DNA of 64,000 nt. Source: CAZVCG01 sp964626265. Its GTDB lineage: Bacteria > Pseudomonadota > Alphaproteobacteria > UBA9219. The position numbers and the translations under genes are program-made. Position 1 is the first letter of the stretch; each line of letters starts with the position of its first letter. The notes beneath the pieces were generated by a model. That model worked only from the letters and a program-made list of their open reading frames with translations, was not told the DNA's origin and did no database searches. The stretch spans positions 1 through 64,000 of the forward strand of contig CAZVCG010000002.1 of the NCBI GenBank assembly GCA_964626265.1, given 5' to 3'. Positions 8,181 through 15,285 of this stretch are shown here, piece by piece.

Positions 8181-8830
8181 TGTGGCCTCTCCGATGGATC
8201 TTTAGCGTTTTCCCACGCTATATTGAACGCCTGTCTATAGGCTTCAGCAAATGGGCCTGATTTATGAAGCACGACATAAGGCGCCGGATTGTGGTCGAAC
8301 GAAATCAACGCAAGACAATTACCAAAAGCGTAAAAGGATGTAGGAGTCGCGCTTTGGCGGGGCTGCCATTTCATCTGACTAAAGAGAGGAACAAACGTAC
8401 TTTCAGAAGCCAAAATCCGAACGGTCACATCTCCACGTTTGACAAGTTCCGTCATGCGTTCGCGGTACTGGTCAACATTCCGTCGGTATTTTTGGAATTG
8501 GGTTTCATCAACAGCGCTGATACAAACATCGCCACCGTTTTTGACGAGATATTGATAAACAAACTCAGTAAATTCCTGGAAACGATTTACGCCCTCAAAA
8601 ACCTCAAGGTTATTGGGCTTGCACCGAACTCCCTGATTTTCCGTAAATTCAATTCCGACCCCGTCAAACGCGGATATGATTTTATCGATTGTTTTTTGTT
8701 TGGGCTGTTTGGTTTCAAGCTCAATATTTTGAATTGTCATCAGACTAAACCCCGCTCTTTTGGCGAGATCAGGGCGATCCCATCCGGCTAGGGCTCTTGC
8801 CGCTCTTACTTGTTTTCCTGTCAGGATCAT
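8177..8830 (-). CDS. XRE-family transcriptional regulator with C-terminal sensor-like domain
   Basis: 217 residues. Residues 1-65 form a helix-turn-helix domain (QVRAARALAGWDRPDLAKRA, then IQNIELETKQPKQKTIDKI), the Cro/CI-type fold. Residues from about 75 on form an alpha/beta domain (GGDVCISAVDETQF, VTVRILASES) that resembles the regulatory halves of phospholipase-D-like regulators, though the HKD motif is absent. Likely autoregulates from the AT-rich divergent region upstream. The HTH is clearly related to that of the 9613-9942 protein at the other side of the island. Four-base overlap with the GNAT gene. Confidence 0.8.
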   Translation of the reverse strand: MILTGKQVRAARALAGWDRPDLAKRAGFSLMTIQNIELETKQPKQKTIDKIISAFDGVGIEFTENQGVRCKPNNLEVFEGVNRFQEFTEFVYQYLVKNGGDVCISAVDETQFQKYRRNVDQYRERMTELVKRGDVTVRILASESTFVPLFSQMKWQPRQSATPTSFYAFGNCLALISFDHNPAPYVVLHKSGPFAEAYRQAFNIAWENAKDPSERPQ

Positions 8831-9137
8831 TTATTTTTAGTCCTAATGATAACCGTTGGTGTTGTTTTAATAGTAATATAAATGTTTAACGAAATGCAAG
8901 TTGCCAAAATGTGGTAATTACTTGCCAAAAATTGTTATTCCTATGGTTGATGCTTTGTTAACAAAAATCGAAGATTGGCTTTATGAGTAATTTTAATCCA
9001 CATAATCATGAATTTAGTTTTTGGTAGTTGTTACAATTACTGCTGGTAATGATGAACTTTGTTTTTTGATTGTTTTCACCCCTATAATCCGTATATTTAA
9101 AATTATATTGCACTACAGATTTTAGGGATAATTTATT
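8831..9137. other. AT-rich divergent promoter region of the island
   Basis: This stretch of about 307 bp separates the XRE/GNAT pair (minus) from the small plus-strand genes. It is the most AT-rich part of the first 20 kb. It contains a perfect TATAAT at 9083-9088, several tataattta-like stretches near 9091-9110, and aatagtaatataaatg near 8868-8883 on the XRE side. An operator for one or both XRE proteins is likely here, but I see no clear dyad. Confidence 0.5.
9083..9088 (+). promoter_or_regulatory. Putative -10 box for the 9138 gene
   Basis: A perfect TATAAT about 50 bases upstream of the ATG at 9138. No good -35 lies at a 16-18 base distance, so it may need an activator or be used weakly. 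The XRE proteins of this island are the natural candidates for control. Confidence 0.3.
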
Positions 9138-9347
9138 ATGTCGTTGAATTTTAACGCGCTTATTGAGCGTTTTGGCGAAATCGCCGCCTGGAGCCTCTTG
9201 GCCGAGATCGAACGGGCCTCAAACCTCAAGCCACAACATGGAAATGCCGATCCTGAAGCCCGTTTGGCCGTGGCTTTGGGCCTACAGGACGTTATGGCGG
9301 GAAACAAAACTCTCCCCCAAGGGTTTTCCCAATTTATGGCAGCCTAG
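9138..9347 (+). CDS. Hypothetical small protein, 69 aa
   Basis: Begins MSLNFNALIERFGEIAAWSL and continues as an amphipathic helical protein (AEARLAVALGLQDVMAG-like centre), with no signal peptide. An aggga ribosome site lies about seven bases before the ATG. It is the first of three closely packed plus-strand genes in the island (12 bases to the next). No family recognised; the size and context fit a small regulatory or antitoxin-like protein, which is only a guess. Confidence 0.55.
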   Translation: MSLNFNALIERFGEIAAWSLLAEIERASNLKPQHGNADPEARLAVALGLQDVMAGNKTLPQGFSQFMAA

Positions 9348-9359
9348 AGAAAATTAACC

Positions 9360-9620
9360 ATGACAATTGCTTTCACAAACGCCACCGAAAATACCTCCGG
9401 CAACCTCTCCCAGTGCGAATTGACCTCCGTCACCGCCGTTATCGCTTATCTTGCGTACACGCATGACATCAGCGAAGCAACCATACGTTCGGTCCTTACA
9501 AGAGCATTCGATGTCGATGACGTGAAAGCCATATCGTCGGACAGTTATGACGATGCGATCCGTTTCCTTGTCGATTTTAATTTTGGCGACACCCCTAGGC
9601 TTGGAGATCGTCATGGTTGA
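9360..9620 (+). CDS. Hypothetical protein, 86 aa
   Basis: A small acidic protein with a helical centre (VTAVIAYLAYTHDISEATI) followed by VLTRAFDVDDVKAISSDSYDDAIRFLVDF, which looks like one folded alpha-helical domain. Ribosome site weak. Its end overlaps the start of the downstream XRE gene by eight bases, which suggests translational coupling, so it probably works with that regulator. No known family. Some phage and plasmid genes next to XRE repressors look like this, but nothing here proves it. Confidence 0.55.
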   Translation: MTIAFTNATENTSGNLSQCELTSVTAVIAYLAYTHDISEATIRSVLTRAFDVDDVKAISSDSYDDAIRFLVDFNFGDTPRLGDRHG

Positions 9621-9942
9621 TGAACGCTCAAAGGCGAAAACGGCGAGAGTCCTGTCCATAACCCCGTCCCAACTGCGGGCCGCAAGAGCTTTGCTGGACT
9701 GGACACGCTCTGATTGTGCCAGAATTTCTGGGTTATCGCCTGAAACAATCAAGAACATCGAGCATGGCGTCTTCGCGCCGACGCAGGAAACGCTAGAAAG
9801 AATCCTGAGCGCTTTTTCCGGTCACGGCGTTGAATTTTTCATCCAGCAAAGCTCTTTCACGTTACACGGCGTGGCCGTGAAAACCGAAGCTGCCGCAGCC
9901 AATGCCGAAGAAAACCCGCATAACGAAGCGCACAAGAAATAA
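9613..9942 (+). CDS. XRE-family helix-turn-helix protein, 109 aa
   Basis: Start chosen at ATG 9613 because a ggag lies seven bases upstream; a longer frame from 9547 is the shadow of the previous gene. The HTH spans about residues 12-75 (QLRAARALLDWTRSDCARIS, IKNIEHGVFAPTQETLERILSAF). It parallels the 8177-8830 regulator closely (RAARAL-W, I-NIE, II/ILSAF), so the two are paralogues. The C-terminal tail is Ala/Glu-rich and probably disordered. Likely a DNA-binding regulator of the island. It ends about 40 bases before the direct repeat. Confidence 0.78.
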   Translation: MVDERSKAKTARVLSITPSQLRAARALLDWTRSDCARISGLSPETIKNIEHGVFAPTQETLERILSAFSGHGVEFFIQQSSFTLHGVAVKTEAAAANAEENPHNEAHKK

Positions 9943-9982
9943 AAACAGATAAGCGCGACTAATATATGCTTGTTTATTGTGC

Positions 9983-11278
9983 CTAATTCACCGCGCCGAG
10001 GGTCATCTCGCTCGGCGCAAGATTTCCAGCAGTCTTGTATTTATCAAGCGCCATGAGCATCATGTCGCGCACCAAATCTGGCGGCAACGTGTTGCCCGTC
10101 GAGCTTGCTCCTGCCGACTGATGCATGAGCTGACCGAGTTTCTGCTTATCGTCTGCCGAGTCACTTCCCGGCACGGACATCATGGCGGCAGGAGACTTCA
10201 CGGAAGCCAGAACCTTCGCCTCTTCGGTTGACGGCTGGATCGCGGTCGCCGCAACGGCTGCGGGCGTTTTCACGGCTTTGGCCTCAAGCCTGGCCGCCTG
10301 CATTGCTTGCGCTTTCGCCGCCGGATTCATCGTCGGATTAGTATATATGGTGTTGCCGATCTTGATGCCTTGCGAACCGGACGCCGTTGCCACTTTCGCC
10401 ATTGGCTGATTGCGCGCCGCGCCGCCCATATCCATCACGCCGCCGAAGGGTTGCTTGGTTACGATTTTGTCTTCAGTCGCCGCAGCAGGTTCAAACGCGG
10501 TTTCCAGCGACGCCTTGCTCACCGTCTCAATGGCAGTAGAAGCTTGTGGAACGGGAGCTTCAGGAACAACCGCCGAGGCCAGCTTGAATTCTCCTTTATC
10601 CTGTTTTGCGTCAGCTTGAGCCAACATAACGGGGGCTTCGGCATCGGCTTCGTCCGCGCCGAAGATGGCGCTGGCCAATTGCGTCAACGGTTCAGCGCCC
10701 TCATTCTGCTCATAGGCCGCGCTGATCGCCGAAGCGATGCAACTGACCAGAACGCTGCCGGTGATGGCCCCATACAAAACGTCGCCGACGACGCGCGAGA
10801 CGGGTTTGATCTTTTCATCCGTCAGTTCGCGGTAAATCGTGCCGACGACAGGAATGTGGTGAAGCGGATTGATGATGTCGACGAAATCGCCGAAAGTGAA
10901 ATCTTCGTCTTCCTGATAGACCTCGGCCGCGCTCCTGTCGACGCGCCAGGAAGAAGCGACCTTGACGGGCTCTCTCTCGACAATCTCCGCTTCTTCGGTT
11001 GCCGCCTCAACATTTGCAGATGCGCTTTTAACTTCAGGGGCCGCGTTAGAAGCCTGAACTTCAGGATCGGCATTATTGATTGTGGCCAAAGGCCCTGTGA
11101 TACCGCCCTGTGAAGCTGGCGCCGCCGTAGTTGGCGCTGTCGGCTTTTGCATGGCCGCCATTTCCTGCGCAAAGGATGTTCCCTCTGCCGTTTTGGCTGA
11201 AGGCCGTGCAAAATTTCGTGATACCGGCGCGGCGTTCGCGGGTTTATCGAGCAGTAACGGATTGATAATGCGGCTCAT
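9983..11278 (-). CDS. Hypothetical low-complexity protein with a membrane-like central segment
   Basis: 431 residues. The N-terminal 120 residues and the region 200-400 are rich in Ala, Pro, Glu and Lys and look disordered. The central part (FGDFVDIINPLHHIPVVGTI, then VSRVVGDVLYGAITGSVLVS, about residues 126-180) is conserved-looking, with a hydrophobic glycine-rich stretch that could insert in a membrane. No signal peptide. Proteins with this INPLHHIPVVGTIYRELT segment seem to be an uncharacterised alphaproteobacterial family, from memory only. Its 3' end is duplicated at 7489. Divergent from the chemoreceptor gene. Confidence 0.6.
   Translation of the reverse strand: MSRIINPLLLDKPANAAPVSRNFARPSAKTAEGTSFAQEMAAMQKPTAPTTAAPASQGGITGPLATINNADPEVQASNAAPEVKSASANVEAATEEAEIVEREPVKVASSWRVDRSAAEVYQEDEDFTFGDFVDIINPLHHIPVVGTIYRELTDEKIKPVSRVVGDVLYGAITGSVLVSCIASAISAAYEQNEGAEPLTQLASAIFGADEADAEAPVMLAQADAKQDKGEFKLASAVVPEAPVPQASTAIETVSKASLETAFEPAAATEDKIVTKQPFGGVMDMGGAARNQPMAKVATASGSQGIKIGNTIYTNPTMNPAAKAQAMQAARLEAKAVKTPAAVAATAIQPSTEEAKVLASVKSPAAMMSVPGSDSADDKQKLGQLMHQSAGASSTGNTLPPDLVRDMMLMALDKYKTAGNLAPSEMTLGAVN
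9984..10089. repeat. Direct repeat (106 bp) at the island's right edge
   Basis: The same sequence as 7489-7594 (two mismatches), in the same orientation. Here it is the genuine 3' end of the 9983-11278 gene. The pair brackets about 2.4 kb of foreign-looking DNA, in the manner of attL/attR sites that overlap a gene's 3' end. No recombinase gene is present between the repeats. Confidence 0.85.
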
Positions 11279-11604
11279 GGCGTCTCCCCGTCGCGTATGA
11301 GCAAGAGCCGTGCCAAATCCTTTTGTTGCGTATCAAGGGGTTATCAAACGCCCGATTCGGCTAAGTCTATAGAAACAGGCATTTTTTTCCGTTTAGGAAG
11401 GGCGGCGTGTCTTTTTTTACTCATACGATGCCACTTCGGCGAATCGCTAAAATAATACTATTGTATATAATATTTAAGAATTTTACATTTTTACTCTCTT
11501 ACGCTTCCGCACAGCGCAGTTCCGTTCAGCAGCCCGCCTCAGATGCACATCAAATAAAAAATCCTCCGTAACAGTTCCCCTCCCCTCCAGACGACGAGCC
11601 ATCC
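11279..11604. other. Divergent intergenic region
   Basis: This stretch of about 326 bp lies between the 9983-11278 gene (minus) and the chemoreceptor (plus). The part from 11455 to 11500 is strongly AT-rich and contains a perfect TATAAT (11466-11471), though without a convincing -35 at the right distance. Nothing coding was seen. Confidence 0.4.
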
Positions 11605-12855
11605 ATGACTCTTTCCTCTCTTCTCAAGCAAGCCGTGCCCAACGATTCCCAAGCCGGCGAATCTTTCGCCACGCAACTCGACCGCTGCATCGACATTTCG
11701 ATACAGACGAATGAAACGATCGTGCTGGCCGCGCACATGCTGACGGATCTCAAGGTGGTCGATAGCCAGGTGCAGGGGATCAGCGCATCGGCCGAGGAAA
11801 TGGCCTCCAGCGTCAAGGAAATAGAACGCAACGGCCAAACCATTCTGGTCAAGGCCGAGGAATCGGCAAGGGCGACCCGCGAAGGCGCGGACGCGGCCCA
11901 ACAGGTGCAACGCCGCATGGAGGATATCGGCTCCGTCGTGAACAACACCGTCGCCTGCGTCGAACGCCTGAACGGCTTCACCAAGCAAATCACCGCAATC
12001 GCCGGAACGATCAAGAAGATCGCGGAACAAACGAACTTGCTGGCGTTGAACGCCACCATCGAGGCCGCGCGCGCAGGCGCGGCGGGCAAGGGCTTCGCGG
12101 TCGTGGCCAGCGAAGTCAAAAGCCTTTCGGGCCAGACGACGCAAGCCACGCAGCAAATCGACGGCCTTGTCGTCAATCTTCAGGAAGAAATGAGGCAGAT
12201 CATGCAAGCCATGCAGGACAGCCAAAAGGTGGTGACGGCGGGGCATGGCGACATCGAAAAGCTTGCCGCGAGCATGGAGAACATAAGCGCGAAATCCGAC
12301 GACGTGAAGGTCAACACGTCGCAAATATCCGCCATTCTGACCCAACAGGCGGCAGCCTCGCGCGAAGTCGCGCAGGGCATCACCAGCATCATGGAGCGCA
12401 CGGCGAAAAGCGTGAAGGACATCGAATCCGTCGTCGACTCCGTATCAGGCATCGAACGGAAAATTTCGGAACACGTAAACATTCTGGCGGCTATGGACAT
12501 TCCCAACAAAATCGTCAAACTGGCGAAATCCGATCACGTCATCTGGAAAAAGCGTTTGGCCAACATGTTGTGCGGACGCGAGAAGCTCGACCCGAACACG
12601 CTCACCGACCACAATCATTGCCGTTTGGGCAACTGGTACAACAGCCTGACCGACGTGAAGTTGCGCAACAGTCCGTCCTTTCAAGCCTTGGCCGCTCCCC
12701 ATCGCGAAGTTCACGAGCACGGCATCGAAGCCGCGCGTTTGTTCAACGCGGGCAATTTCGACGCGGCCCTGCACGAAATCGACAAAGCCGGGGAATCGTC
12801 CAAAAAAGTCCTTGAGTGCCTGTCTGAGCTTGAACGCGCCTGCGAGCAGGGATAA
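11605..12855 (+). CDS. Soluble methyl-accepting chemotaxis-like protein with CZB zinc-binding domain
   Basis: 416 residues with no membrane segment, so a cytoplasmic receptor. Coiled-coil signalling helices occupy about 30-290 with the conserved hairpin tip near 136-175 (IAEQTNLLALNATIEAARAG, GKGFAVVASEVKSLS). The C-terminal domain (about 300-410) is a CZB domain: DHVIWKKRL, DHNHCRLGNWY and HREVHEHG supply the His-Cys-His-His zinc site known to sense zinc or oxidants such as HOCl. In other bacteria CZB partners control chemotaxis or c-di-GMP cyclases. No che genes are adjacent; a GGDEF cyclase lies 2.4 kb away. Confidence 0.9.
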   Translation: MTLSSLLKQAVPNDSQAGESFATQLDRCIDISIQTNETIVLAAHMLTDLKVVDSQVQGISASAEEMASSVKEIERNGQTILVKAEESARATREGADAAQQVQRRMEDIGSVVNNTVACVERLNGFTKQITAIAGTIKKIAEQTNLLALNATIEAARAGAAGKGFAVVASEVKSLSGQTTQATQQIDGLVVNLQEEMRQIMQAMQDSQKVVTAGHGDIEKLAASMENISAKSDDVKVNTSQISAILTQQAAASREVAQGITSIMERTAKSVKDIESVVDSVSGIERKISEHVNILAAMDIPNKIVKLAKSDHVIWKKRLANMLCGREKLDPNTLTDHNHCRLGNWYNSLTDVKLRNSPSFQALAAPHREVHEHGIEAARLFNAGNFDAALHEIDKAGESSKKVLECLSELERACEQG

Positions 12856-12862
12856 CCAAGGC

Positions 12863-13783
12863 TCAATCCGATTGGATAATGGGAAGCTGCGCTTCGGCCA
12901 ATTCCGTCTGGCTGTCTTGCCCTTGCCACAGGATATAAAGGCCCGATGCTATAATGACGGCGGCTCCGGCCAGCACATGCCACGTCGGCACATCGCCCCA
13001 TATCAAATATCCGGCAAGGCTGCCCGTGATAATCTGTGTGTAGTGGAACGGCGCGACGTGCGCGTTCATGGCGCGGCGGTAGGCGACCGTGATCATCAGA
13101 GCCGCAACGCCGCTGAATATGCCGCTGGTCAAGGCCAAGGCTATGCTTTTGAAATCTCCCGGCCATGCGTCCTGTAGCAGAGCATAACCCGAGAGCACGG
13201 CGAACGTCACCAGTTCCGGATAGAATACGAGGGCTGTGCCGCTCTCGCTTCGGCCGCCCCATTTAATGGTCAAGGAATATAGCGACATGCACAAGTTGGC
13301 CGCAAAAAGGCTGAGCACAGCCGCCAAAGGCCACGCTTGAGGATCATAATGATCGGGACGGACGGCGATTACGACGCCGGCGAAGCCCGTTACGATAGCC
13401 ATCCATACCCCCAACGACGGACGTTCCTTGAGAACAAGCGCGCTTAAACAGGCGATCATGAACGGCGTCGTAAAAGCGATCGTGTAAAAATTGGCCAATG
13501 AAAGGTGTTTGAGGGCGTAAAAAACCGTCAACATGTTCACGCAACAAATTATTCCGCGCATAATATGAAAGCCCGGCTTTTCCGTGCGAAACGCCTTCGC
13601 GCCCTCGCGGTAAAACGCCGAGGCCACGCATACCATCAGAACAACGAACTTGTTCAACGCTATGATTTGATCGACGGCAAGCGTCCCGCCGCAGAGCTTG
13701 ACCAACGCGTCGCTGCATACCCAGCTTGTGAACGCGCCGATGGCTAACAGGGAAGCGATGGGCAAACGTTGGAGCAAAGTCAT
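12863..13783 (-). CDS. EamA/DMT family transporter
   Basis: 306 residues, about ten predicted membrane helices in two EamA repeats (roughly residues 5-140 and 150-290). Drug/metabolite transporter superfamily; members export amino acids, metabolites or drugs, and the substrate cannot be read here. Its ATG overlaps the stop of the upstream EamA gene (four-base ATGA), and the two proteins are similar in pattern (YT-AFTTPFMIACLSALVLKE in one, YTGLFTTPMIVALLSALILR in the other), so the pair probably arose by duplication and may be co-expressed. Confidence 0.88.
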   Translation of the reverse strand: MTLLQRLPIASLLAIGAFTSWVCSDALVKLCGGTLAVDQIIALNKFVVLMVCVASAFYREGAKAFRTEKPGFHIMRGIICCVNMLTVFYALKHLSLANFYTIAFTTPFMIACLSALVLKERPSLGVWMAIVTGFAGVVIAVRPDHYDPQAWPLAAVLSLFAANLCMSLYSLTIKWGGRSESGTALVFYPELVTFAVLSGYALLQDAWPGDFKSIALALTSGIFSGVAALMITVAYRRAMNAHVAPFHYTQIITGSLAGYLIWGDVPTWHVLAGAAVIIASGLYILWQGQDSQTELAEAQLPIIQSD

Positions 13784-14688
13784 GCGGCGATGTCCACGAC
13801 GGGTTGCCGCGTTTTGATTTGCCGCGTCGAACGCGCCAGATAAATTCCGGCGATGACAATCACTCCCGCCCCAGCGAATAGGTTTAACTTCGGCACGTCA
13901 TTCCAAATTAAATAACCGAGGATTGCCCCGCTTATAAGCTGGGAGTATTGATAGGGCGACACGATTCCGGCAGGCGCCTGCTTTAGCGCGGACGACATCA
14001 ACAGCATTCCTATTGCCCCGAAAAATCCAAGCATCATGAGTGAGCCAATATCGTTCCACGTCATCGCCTGAAACTGGATCGCGCAAAGCGGCAAAATCAG
14101 GAAAATGCGCATTAATTGCGGAAAAAAAGCCATGCTTTCGACTGTCTCCGTACGCCCCAAATAACGCATGAAAACGACGTTAACGCTTGCAAGCATCGGG
14201 AATAGCACCAACGCCACAAAGCCAATGGCCCCGTTCATGCCTGCCGACTCGTATCCCGGCAACAAAGCCAACACGACGCCGCCAAAACCCGCCATGATCG
14301 CCGCGACGGCCATCCATGATAGGGTTTCACGCAAAATCAAGGCGGAGAGTAATGCGACGATCATGGGCGTGGTAAAAAGCCCCGTGTAAACCGTCGCCAG
14401 GGGAAGATGCGTAAAGGCCATGACATTGACAAACGATTGGGCCGTATAAAGCAACCCGCGCAGCGCCTCAAGTTTGAGTCGCCTTGGCTTTAGCGCGCTG
14501 ACGCGTCCCCGCGATAAAGAGGCGAGAAATATCGTCGCGACGTAGAATACGCTCGCGACGACGATGATCTGCGACGTCGGCAGATTGGCCTTTCCCGCCA
14601 ATCGCGTGCCGCTATCGGCCAACGTCCATATTGTATGCGCCAGCAATGAAAAGATAATGGCGCGTTGATAAGAATGAGCCTGCGTCAC
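13780..14688 (-). CDS. EamA/DMT family transporter, first of a tandem pair
   Basis: 302 residues, about ten membrane helices in two EamA repeats. The start is GTG at 14688; it overlaps the DUF559 stop as GTGA. The same GTGA arrangement would have existed with the GGDEF gene before the DUF559 cassette was inserted, because the bases just upstream duplicate the GGDEF 3' end. Its partner follows with a four-base overlap. Inner-membrane exporter of unknown substrate. Confidence 0.88.
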   Translation of the reverse strand: MTQAHSYQRAIIFSLLAHTIWTLADSGTRLAGKANLPTSQIIVVASVFYVATIFLASLSRGRVSALKPRRLKLEALRGLLYTAQSFVNVMAFTHLPLATVYTGLFTTPMIVALLSALILRETLSWMAVAAIMAGFGGVVLALLPGYESAGMNGAIGFVALVLFPMLASVNVVFMRYLGRTETVESMAFFPQLMRIFLILPLCAIQFQAMTWNDIGSLMMLGFFGAIGMLLMSSALKQAPAGIVSPYQYSQLISGAILGYLIWNDVPKLNLFAGAGVIVIAGIYLARSTRQIKTRQPVVDIAA

Positions 14689-15191
14689 GTCGCAGCCTCG
14701 ACGCGGTTGCGGCCATTTCTTACGTCACATGAATCTGAGCAAGTGCCGGAATAAGCGCGACCGGTCCCCCTCCCCTTGCGGGAGGGGTTAGGGGAGGGGT
14801 ACGTAATGAATCTGATCCTATCCTTGGCCCTATTCACAATCATAAGAACTACGTTTTCCAGGTTTTCTCTAACTTCCTGATTTGAAAACCGCATGATGTC
14901 CCATCCCTCTTTCGACAAATATTCGTCGCGCCGTTTATCCTGACTCAACCGGACATCATGCGACGGCCCATCGACTTCAATCACAAGCCTCGCCCTTAAA
15001 CACGCGAAATCGGCAACATAGGGATGTAAAGGATGTTGACGCCTGAAACTTAAGGAATACGCTTTTGCCGTAACGCGCAAGGCTTCCCATAATATACGTT
15101 CCGCAAGGGGCGCTTCTTTTCGTAAAGCTTTGGCCCGATGAATATCTCGACGTTCGTTTTTATGCTGCGCCAATGAAAGGAATTTTGCCAT
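14685..15191 (-). CDS. DUF559 / Vsr-like endonuclease-fold protein with recruited tail
   Basis: 168 residues. Residues 1-125 are a standard DUF559 domain of the PD-(D/E)XK endonuclease-like fold related to Vsr: LRKEAPLAERILWEALR, then SFRRQHPLHPYVADFACL and RLVIEVDGPSHD, where the Asp, Glu and Asp form the presumed metal site. The domain's usual end is near IVNRAKDRI. The last 40 residues are unusual: PSPNPSRKGRGT comes from a family C repeat, and the final GRNRVEAAT copies the C-terminus of the neighbouring GGDEF protein. Function of DUF559 proteins is unproven. Probably a mobile cassette. Confidence 0.82.
   Translation of the reverse strand: MAKFLSLAQHKNERRDIHRAKALRKEAPLAERILWEALRVTAKAYSLSFRRQHPLHPYVADFACLRARLVIEVDGPSHDVRLSQDKRRDEYLSKEGWDIMRFSNQEVRENLENVVLMIVNRAKDRIRFITYPSPNPSRKGRGTGRAYSGTCSDSCDVRNGRNRVEAAT
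14692..14714. repeat. 23-bp direct repeat, left copy (copy of the GGDEF 3' end)
   Basis: Shares gcctcgacgcggttgcggcc and three more bases (one mismatch) with 15293-15315. In this copy it encodes the last residues of the DUF559 protein (GRNRVEAA). The pair flanks the DUF559 cassette of about 600 bp and looks like an insertion that duplicated the end of the GGDEF gene. Confidence 0.75.
14764..14806. repeat. Palindromic repeat family C, inside the DUF559 tail
   Basis: Reads gtccccctccccttgcggga followed by ggggttaggggaggggtacg. It is the inverted counterpart of 15197-15240, so the DUF559 domain is bracketed by an inverted pair. Here the repeat is translated as PSPNPSRKGRGT. Confidence 0.8.
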
Positions 15192-15196
15192 TTCTT

Positions 15197-15240
15197 TATA
15201 TACCCCTCCCCTAACCCCTCCCGCAAGGGGAGGGGAATTA
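15197..15240. repeat. Palindromic repeat family C, upstream of DUF559
   Basis: Reads tatacccctcccctaacccc followed by tcccgcaaggggaggggaat; reverse complement of the 14764-14806 copy over most of its length. It lies just before the DUF559 start codon and could form a long hairpin with the other copy. Confidence 0.8.
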
Positions 15241-15285
15241 TATCGCGCTATCCGGGCAAACCGGTTCTTTATGCAAACAGGTTTT

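Noticed and set aside
14764..15240. Inverted C/G-run repeats considered as the ends of an insertion sequence
   Set aside because: The repeats are of an interspersed type that also occurs alone elsewhere, and DUF559 is not a known transposase.
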